Shown here piece by piece: positions 56,486 to 64,000 of a stretch of 64,000 nucleotides of DNA. The stretch is taken from positions 516,001-580,000 of the forward strand of contig CM057351.1 of assembly GCA_030015575.1 (NCBI GenBank). The letters run 5' to 3'. The notes below the pieces were generated by a model. The model did not search any database. It was not told the DNA's origin and was given only the letters and a program-made list of their open reading frames with translations. The translations under genes and the position numbers were made by a program. The DNA is from Agapanthus africanus (taxonomy: Eukaryota; Streptophyta; Magnoliopsida; Asparagales; Amaryllidaceae). Within the stretch, counting starts at the first letter, position 1; every line of letters begins with the position of its first letter.

Positions 56486-57069
56486 AGCGTGGTAGGGTAG
56501 TAATCAAAGTACAGTGGGAACTCACACGAGACAAATGACGATCCTCAGGTCGATGAACTAACCCGTACATATGTCACCAGGGGACTGCTATCTGACGTCA
56601 GGTATAAGACCAACTAGCATGTTCCCGGCGAGTCCTGTCCGGTGTACTCATAACCCAATGAGCACCTGTATACATCTTAGGTGAACCAACTGACACCAGT
56701 GGCTTGTGAGACCGGCCACCGTCCCTCGTCGGGGTCTCGAATGTATACACTAGTCTACTCTGGAGTATCGATGCCCTGTCTCGAAACTCCCACGACTAGG
56801 GACCTTTTAAGGATGTGCTTATAGACTACCAGCTCTCACGTATATGATCGCCCTCATACTGCTGGCAGTCAAGCAAGAATCCTAGGGGCTCTATCAACGT
56901 GTAATAGCGACCTGTCAGGTCACCTAAAGCAGTACACGATGATAAAGATAAATCAGATAGCATACTATCATCTTGAGTAAGACTGTCCTACCGGAATAGG
57001 TCCTCCCTCAATCATTGCAATCACGTGCCTGTGATCCAATAATTGACTCTGAGGGCACTATCTCCAACA
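56486..57069 (-). repeat. 3' LTR of element C, piece 3
   Basis: Resumes with AGCGTGGTAGGGTAGTAATC, which follows the interrupted sequence at 36,342. On the minus strand the LTR starts TGTTGGAGATAGTGCCCTCA. Confidence 0.9.
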
Positions 57070-59650
57070 ATCTCCCATTTGCACTCAAGGCTAATTATTG
57101 CGATGTCGCATACTCACAGCCCGTGTGATACCGAACACCCAACTCCTCTACTAGACAGTCTCACAAAGCTCGTTTGCGAAACTATTGCATTCAAGGAATA
57201 GCCTCAGTGAGTGGATCCGCTTTGATGTTTCTTTCTATGTCTCTCTATATCTCATGTTCGCGGAGAAAGCCATCTCCCGAAATGAGGAATACCTGTCTTA
57301 GAATGTGTCTGGATGTCTGATGGGACCTAGCTCATAAATGAACTCCAAATCCAAACATCTTAGACAGTATTGTCAACTGAACTTAATCAGTATCCTGCGC
57401 CATGCCTCCCTCAGTATTGCCTTGGACCACCTGTCCAAAATACTGCCCCTCGTCAGAAGGAAAACTATAACTCTGACAACCTCCCTGTCGTCCAAGTCAC
57501 CTTGGAAGCCTGGAATGATAACTGTCTCCCGAATGAGGCTGTCGTTATCATATCCCAAGAACATCCACTTATGTTCTAAAACTGCTTCCGACTGTTTCTC
57601 CAGGATTGGATCAATGTCAACTTATTGCATTTACTGCAAGAACAACATCTGGTGTGGCACTTGACATCTCATGATTGACTCAATTGCCTAAGCAAGTGAT
57701 CTGCCAATCATGCACATCCCTCTCTACTTTAGTCTGTAAGACACCTTTAGAGAGGGTGACTCCATCACCTGCAGGTACACCACCATGCCAGGAGTCGTCC
57801 ATTCTAAATACTCTTAGAATGCTGTCTAAGTACCCTTAATTGGGAAACCACCCAAATCTAGATCTAAAACCATAGATCTAGTAACCAGTATGTCTGATAT
57901 AATGTCCAAGTCCCATGTGGAGAAACCACTGTGTGACGACCAAAGTATAACCGATCGTAGTATAGGAATGTCACTTCCTACTCTGTGTATGTCATCCAAA
58001 TACCAGGACATCACACCCTACTACCTTCTCAACAGATCCATCCCCCTATTCTGATGAAGTCAAACCTATGACTGTCACATCAGAAATAGATGATCTATCT
58101 CCGCTATATCTGCTTTAGTCTATAAATAGACATAAGCCACTTGTCCATCAATGCTTCCGCTGCTCCCACTGACCACGACAACCCTCTGGCAGAGTCATAT
58201 AGACGTACACTTCTAAAACTAGTTTAGAACGACGCTATATTCATCCTCCTGCCGGGTCTCACGGTCTGGAACAATAGCAATGGCAGGTCTGGGTAAACAA
58301 GAACTTCCCTGTCACCGTCCTTGAGGCTACCGGAGTACCACTCGGGTGCCTGAGGTTACCCACCGTATCTGCGGAGTGGCCAATGGAATGTCAAACCAGA
58401 TTGAATCTTTAGGTTCTTATCAAATCTTCAGTAATCGTTTGCGGTTCTGGAATCACTTCCAGTTCTACCATACTCCCACTACTGTTTTCTGAAAAAATCC
58501 ATTTTTGTTAAAACTGTGGCGAGTCAAGAACAATATCACTATTGATCTTCCAGATGGTAGAAAGTCAACCCTCTTCATAGCCTGGGTCAACCCACAAACA
58601 GCCATTACAGAAACGTGCCTTGAGTTATCCAGAGTCTGGTTTTAAGCATAGGCCGGACAACTCCCCGTACCTTAACATCGTTAAGATATGAACTGTTCTA
58701 TATCCAATATAGAAACAGAGGCACTGATTTAATTGAACCAGATTCAAATTATGCAGCTGTCTCCAGTGCATGTCAACTAAATGGAAGGAGGCCGATCATC
58801 GTTACTCAACTTAGGAATGCTTCCAATTATGAGTAACCTGAAAGAGAAGCAAGTTCTCTTAATCATTACTATCAACTGAATACCATACACAAGTATCTAC
58901 ATCTTCGATCATCTTGAAGAATCCCGATACTTGCAATACCTGGTTCTCTACTTTATTCAAATACCTATAACTTCTCAAAATTCGGACCTTGCGTTTCTAC
59001 GAAACACCTGTCTAAAAACTAGAGAAGTCATAAGTAAACCGAATATAGTACGAGGACCATCCGCTCTGTCCTAATGGACACTGGACAATATACAATACTC
59101 TGTACAAGTTCCTTGAGTCTAATAACTCACTCCCTGTGTGTTGTAGGTTGAAAACTGTACTTATGGTTAAGAAGAATTACACCGCTGTTTAATGCTCCTT
59201 ACCTAACCATCAACTGATATAGATAAATGTCATCGACATAATTTCAAAAAGGTATATCTCACTCTATAAAAATAGACGTACAGATATATCAATTTGAAAT
59301 TTGTGCATTATAACGGATATTCAAAACCAAATATTCGCCGTCCGGCAAACAACCCAGGTGACTTCCTCAAATATCACCAATTACAACGAATTCCGATATA
59401 ATGAGGATGATCACCTAATTCCCAATAACTTACTCCCACTCATCATCTGTAAAACCATACAGATGTGAGAATCATACCTGGTAAATACATACCCTGGAGT
59501 AAGTATCTAATCGGGAAATCAGTTTTCCTTTAACAGTATACAGTGAAACTGAAACATTGAAATGTTTCGATGGGGTATCCCGGTATTCCTAGTAATGCCT
59601 CTTCCATTATCCAGATTCACAACTGTAACCGTGTAATTCTTTGCCGCCTC
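57070..59650 (-). pseudogene. pol: Decayed Copia pol of element C
   Basis: After a polypurine tract (GCAAATGGGAGAT on the minus strand, 57,070-57,083) the sequence follows the order of A pol but with many indels. Clear anchors against A: 57,296-57,330 with 3,043-3,070 (RNase H end), 58,155-58,260 with 4,005-4,085 (RT, near the active-site block), and 58,440-58,510 with 4,585-4,650 (integrase tail). No frame longer than about 110 codons remains and catalytic motifs cannot be read. Confidence 0.75.
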
Positions 59651-60480
59651 TCCACATCCCTTCATATGTCTTTAGTCATTACCTTCTGCACACCCCTTTA
59701 GGCCAAATGGTTTTCTTCCTTCCCTACCGTTCGGCACCAGCCTATGGTTTGGAAGAAGACTATCCAATAAGCATAATGGGTGTACTGTCCTAATCCTAGG
59801 AGCACTCGCAATGCGAGAGAAGGTGAGGATAAAAGACAACCGAATAAACCTTATTCCTATTTCTCCTGAACCAGAATCCATCCCCGAACTGGAACAAGTT
59901 CCTTTCGAGTTCGTATATAACCATACGATGGAATATCCAATAAACTGTGGATCTTCGTAGTGATACGGAGTGTCCTGGAGAAATACAAAGGTGAAGTGGG
60001 AGTGGTAATGAAATACTTGGTTTGGTCGTGAATATCAGTCGCAATTTACTTTGCCCTCCTTCCAATCCCTTTCTTTGTCTTAACTTAATACCTTCTGTAC
60101 ACCGTATAGGCTAATTGGGTTTCTTCATTCCCTACCGGTCGGCACCTGCCTATGGTTTGGAAGAAGACTGTCCAATTTGCATAATAGGTGTACTATCTCC
60201 TAAACCAAGGAGTACTCGCAACCTAAGAGAAGGTAAAAGGAAAAAACAACTGAATAGTCCTATCCGTTTTCTCCAGAACCGGAAACCATTCTCGAATAAA
60301 TCCCTTCGAGTTCGTATATAACCATACGATGGTTTTGTCCAATGGAAGTGGACGTTCGTAGTAATACGGGGTGTCCTGGAGAAAAGGGTAAAAGTAGGAG
60401 TGGCAATGAGGTTTGCAACTCTGACAATCCAAAATCCTGTGTTTAAGAAGGTTCAGTTAATTTTGGTTTCTGAGTCATAG
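59651..60480 (-). repeat. 408-bp tandem duplication in place of gag (element C)
   Basis: TATGGTTTGGAAGAAGAC at 59,743 recurs at 60,151, with long similarity on both sides (for example TTCGAGTTCGTATATAACCA in both). A third, more diverged copy is in G at 175-400. This block lies between pol and leader, where gag should be, and has no Gag motif. Confidence 0.75.
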
Positions 60481-62800
60481 ACTTAGGGTCGGGTCAATGG
60501 TCGCTACCAAAGAGAGAGAGAAAAGAAACACTCAGCGTGCACTCTAACCTAAATCAGAATGGTTACCAATTTATCTAATCAGGAAACCTCCCACTGTAAC
60601 CTCAAATTCTTCTCCAAACCCGAAAGAAGAATTAGTCGGGATCACCCGAGAAGTAAACCAACTCATCAGTGGAAATCGGGATCCAACTATCACCGCATGA
60701 TAACGTGACGGAATCCGCTCACGCTATCATACTCCACAAGGTATGCGCATATCTGGCAAGTTTCAGTTTCTTTTGAAACTCCCGATGTGATTTTTGCTTC
60801 ATGCTCTTATGACCTTGGTGTGAGGTCAAAATATCATAAGTCACATGTCAAGTTCTACCCATCATTGTCCAGGTTAATTTGAACCCACCCGTACATACCC
60901 TTGACGTAGGCCAAAATAGTAGTACGACTGTCCCAAACCAACGTATCTATCTATGCAACAGATAAATACCCGGCAGCTACCAAACACTATGCCTTGGCGT
61001 GATGTCAAAATACATAGCTTGAATACTACCGAATATTTAACTGAAATGATGCAGGGCTACGAATGGTTTCTGGCGAAAACCTTTAACGTAATGAACTTGA
61101 TATCGTTGAAGGAACGGATAGCTTTAAAAAAAATTATAGTGACGAAAAACTTTGCTAAAGAGGTCACTCCCGGTGAAGGGATCTCGGCTCTTTCCCCGTA
61201 GAATGAGGTGCAGGATATTCCAACTGAATACCACGATGCAAAGCAAAAGTAATCGGCTATAGTGAAGTTATTGCCCTGACGCAAACTTTTGTCCAAGGGG
61301 TCACTCCCGGTGAAGGGATCTCGGCCCTTGCCTCGTCGACTGAGGAGAAGGATATTCCAACTGAATACCACAATGCAAAACAAAAGTGAACGTCCTTGCA
61401 AATAACAGCTTTTTGAAAAATGTTCCAACAACATCAGATTAGGTTTGTTTTTAACTTGTATTGATCCGAATCAACGCAGTCCCATCAATTGATCACACCA
61501 CAAAGAACGAAAATATAGTGATGTACGTATATGCCATCCGCATTCGCCACTGGGTCCCGTCATTACCCGTTAGGTTAGCTAACTAACGACAGAGCAGGGA
61601 CTGGACTAGCGCGGATGCAAAACATATACAACATCTACTAATATATATACCAATATATTATGTTCGCTCAAGGCGTGATAAAATGCAACATCACAGAAAT
61701 ATACAGCATCACAGAACAATACAGATATCTGGGATCCCCGGGTTTCACAGAGCCGCTGAAACCCGACGTTCCCTTGGTCGTGTGGATAGCCTGTGCATTA
61801 AAATCCTAGACCCCTACGTGCGCGGCAAGCTACCCGCCAAAACCTGAAGCGAGGCAGCCCCCTTTAGCAACGTGAATGGACCACCCAGCACTTCACGGAA
61901 TCCGGTAACTTGGGCACCCCTCCTGGGTCAACCTGTACCCCCTACGAGTGCGGCGAATAGCCCGCTAATTCTAGAGTAAAGCCCCCTCCATCTCAATTCC
62001 ATGAGATGCGTGCTCGTTGCCCTCTAGAACCCGACTATCCGTGCACCCCTCCGCGGGGTAATCCTAGTACAGAAAGTAAAATATACATACAACGGGTACA
62101 TCGACCGCAACCTGGTCGTGCCCCAAAATAATAATACAAACAGGCAGTGACGGCAGTCCACATGTCGGACGCTCGCCCCGCAATAACAAATGTACATAAT
62201 ACAACAAAAACTGTACTAGCATTGCATCCAGGCTATCCCCCACGACCAATCCGCAACATCACAGCAATACACAGAACATCAACGTGAATGTCACGTTCGC
62301 AAATCCGTCTAACCGGGCTATAGCAGTTAGACTGGATTTACCGATCGAGTGACATTCACGGTCGCAGATATAATGTAAATACTGTGAACTAATGTGTTTA
62401 AAATATCCGATCGATCAAAAATTACCAAGTGGGCCCCAAGCACTACTGTAGCACATAAAGAAATCTGGGCCCAAAAAATAATATTCCAGAAAACCTATTT
62501 TCCACTCAGGAGCATTCTGTAAAATTTTGGGGGACTGAACAGTTCAGGTAGCGGCGGAACCGCGGCCCAAGCAAGGGTTTGGCCGCGGTTCCGCAGTGGT
62601 TTGGACTGTTTACGAGCCCAAATTTTCACAGAACTCTTAAAATTCCCTGCACATCATTCTGCGAGACCCTGAAAAAATTTTCGAGCCAGAAAAAAATCGA
62701 CAGAAAACTGATGCAAAGAAAACGCGGATTTTGGAATTTTTTTTTGTTCGATCGGAAATGTAAACACATTAGACAAAGCTAGACTATGTTAATGGCGATG
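60481..62800 (-). other. 5' leader of element C
   Basis: Contains hairpins CTTATGA/TCATAAG (60,806-60,840), CGTAC/GTACG (60,890-60,926) and CTATG/CATAG (60,987-61,017), with a tandem duplication of about 137 bp at 61,140-61,385 homologous to that in B. Nothing coding is seen; several G/C-rich hairpin-prone stretches lie at 61,730-62,060. Confidence 0.78.
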
Positions 62801-62811
62801 CTCTGATACCA
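62801..62811 (-). promoter_or_regulatory. Primer-binding site of element C
   Basis: TGGTATCAGAG on the minus strand next to the LTR end (62,813). Confidence 0.9.
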
Positions 62812-62812
62812 C

Positions 62813-64000
62813 TGTAAGCGCACGGCGGCGCCCCGGCCGTCAATCCGACGCCGGAATGCGGAAGCGGTGATTTACTTTAATTTTCGAACCGGCACCACCG
62901 CGCACTATAAACCCGGACCATGCCATTAAACTAGTCCTAGCTAACTACAAGATGGGAAGAAAGATATACCGAGCGATCCGTGTCCTTCGGTCTTCTCGTC
63001 GTCGTCCCGATCTCCCGCGGAATCTCCGGTCTCCACCAAGTCGCCGGAAGGGCACCACGTAGCCGATTTCTTTTACGGGCTCCCACCTCTGGACCGAGGC
63101 AACTCAGGCGCGAAGTTGGCTAGCCGATGCGTCCAAGGTTTGCTGTAGACTAGTGTAGAAAGCTTTGTCTCTTTGGGGTTATGTTGCCATTGGTGATGGA
63201 GGAGAGAAGGAATGAACTTTGAGAAGTGTTAAGGATTTTGTGAGCAAGCCAAAATTGGGATGTATCAATTTCCCTCATTCAAATAAAAATGAACCTCTCT
63301 CTTTTTCAAGTGGCCGGCCCCTCTTCATCAAATGGTGGAGGAAAATACAAAATATGAAGGGAGGTGATGGTAGGAAAAGGAGAGGGTGACCACATCCAAA
63401 AGCAATGATAACAAGGTCAAATCCAATTTAAATCAACATCAAATCCTTTCTAATTTCATGATGATAAGAATATCATAATGAAGCTACAAATGCAAGAAAC
63501 CCCTCCACAAAAAGTTATTTGCACTCTTGCAAATAACCCCCTCCATCAGAAAGTCCGGCCGCGAAGGAACAAAGGAAAACCGGCCGGAACGGAATGCAAA
63601 CTGGAAACTTCAGAAAACTGATCCCGTAACAAATTACAGGAAAACCCCGCTACTGCATATACATGCTCGCATTTGTATTCCCACTGAACACAAATGCAAA
63701 GAGACAAAATCTACACTATCTAATACTAGGATCCGGCTTAAACCAAAGCCGGCTAGTAAAATCCGTCTGATCACGATCCGTGCAATACCGCACGTATCTG
63801 ATCGAACCCTGCCATATCTCCATACGGCCTCTACAGCGTTTCGTCCGAAAACTTGAGCAACTGAATGTGGGGGACTCTAAAGACTCGTCAACACCTTGGT
63901 TGTGAATTTAACCACTAGCACGTCAGAGGTATAAGCTAATACGTGACGGGCTATCAGGTATTGACCAAAAGGGACGTCGATGAGCGAACTCATCCTGACA
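62813..64000 (-). repeat. 5' LTR of element C (cut by window end)
   Basis: Starts TGTAAGCGCACGGCGGCGCC and matches 23,881-25,069 over 1,188 bases with few differences. The rest lies outside the window. Confidence 0.93.

Larger units (their letters stand above)
23881..64000 (-). mobile_element. Copia element C (nested host of D and E, runs off the window)
   Basis: Its 3' LTR is in three pieces (23,881-25,150; 36,085-36,342; 56,486-57,069), followed by a polypurine tract, decayed pol, a leader, a primer-binding site at 62,801-62,811 and the first 1,188 bases of the 5' LTR. 62,813-64,000 matches 23,881-25,069 almost base for base. The expected left TSD is GTCGT (23,876-23,880); the right copy is outside. 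C has no recognisable gag and its pol is heavily decayed although its LTRs look similar to each other. Confidence 0.88.

Overview
The window is plant nuclear DNA and consists almost entirely of nested LTR retrotransposons. The evidence is several Ty1/copia and Ty3/gypsy elements, primer-binding sites matching initiator tRNA-Met (TGGTATCAGAGC type), a chromovirus-type integrase tail, a small hAT-like element, and no intact host gene that I can recognise. Species cannot be told from the sequence. Identities quoted are estimates by eye.

Left part (1-12,815): an old Copia fragment on the minus strand (call it G, 1-967 plus 12,666-12,815) was split by a full-length minus-strand Copia element A (968-12,665, 5-bp target duplication CCTTG). 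A has gag, protease, integrase, RT and RNase H, all with stops or frameshifts. Its integrase was later hit by a plus-strand insertion of the same broad family, now a solo LTR (4,913-6,866).

Middle (12,816-19,650): a 130-bp foldback element, a 364-bp hAT-like element with a tRNA-like segment inside, fragments of other LTR elements, about 2.5 kb of AT-rich sequence in which I see no gene, a gypsy RNase H fragment, and a GC-rich block with two divergent TATA boxes.

From about 19,650 rightwards there is a four-level nest. The outermost element F (gypsy, plus strand) has an unusual palindrome-filled LTR/leader, then a primer-binding-like site and the start of gag (23,516). F gag is cut at 23,880 by Copia element C (minus strand, running past the window end). 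The 3' LTR of C was invaded twice: by D (25,151-36,084, giant LTRs, no coding capacity) and by E (36,343-56,485, Tekay/Del-like gypsy on the minus strand, TSD AGCGT). The integrase of E was in turn split by B (40,036-49,728, plus strand, TSD GCCTT), the youngest element. B has two equal 2,082-bp LTRs and a single 1,120-codon open frame for protease-integrase-RT-RNase H, but almost all of gag is deleted.

The most interesting unexplained signal is secondary structure. Three unrelated parts of the nest carry arrays of short palindromes whose stems change in a compensated way while loops or centres stay constant: three hairpins in the leaders of Copia A, B, C and G; three palindrome families in the LTR of F; and a GTGC hairpin array in the internal domain of D.
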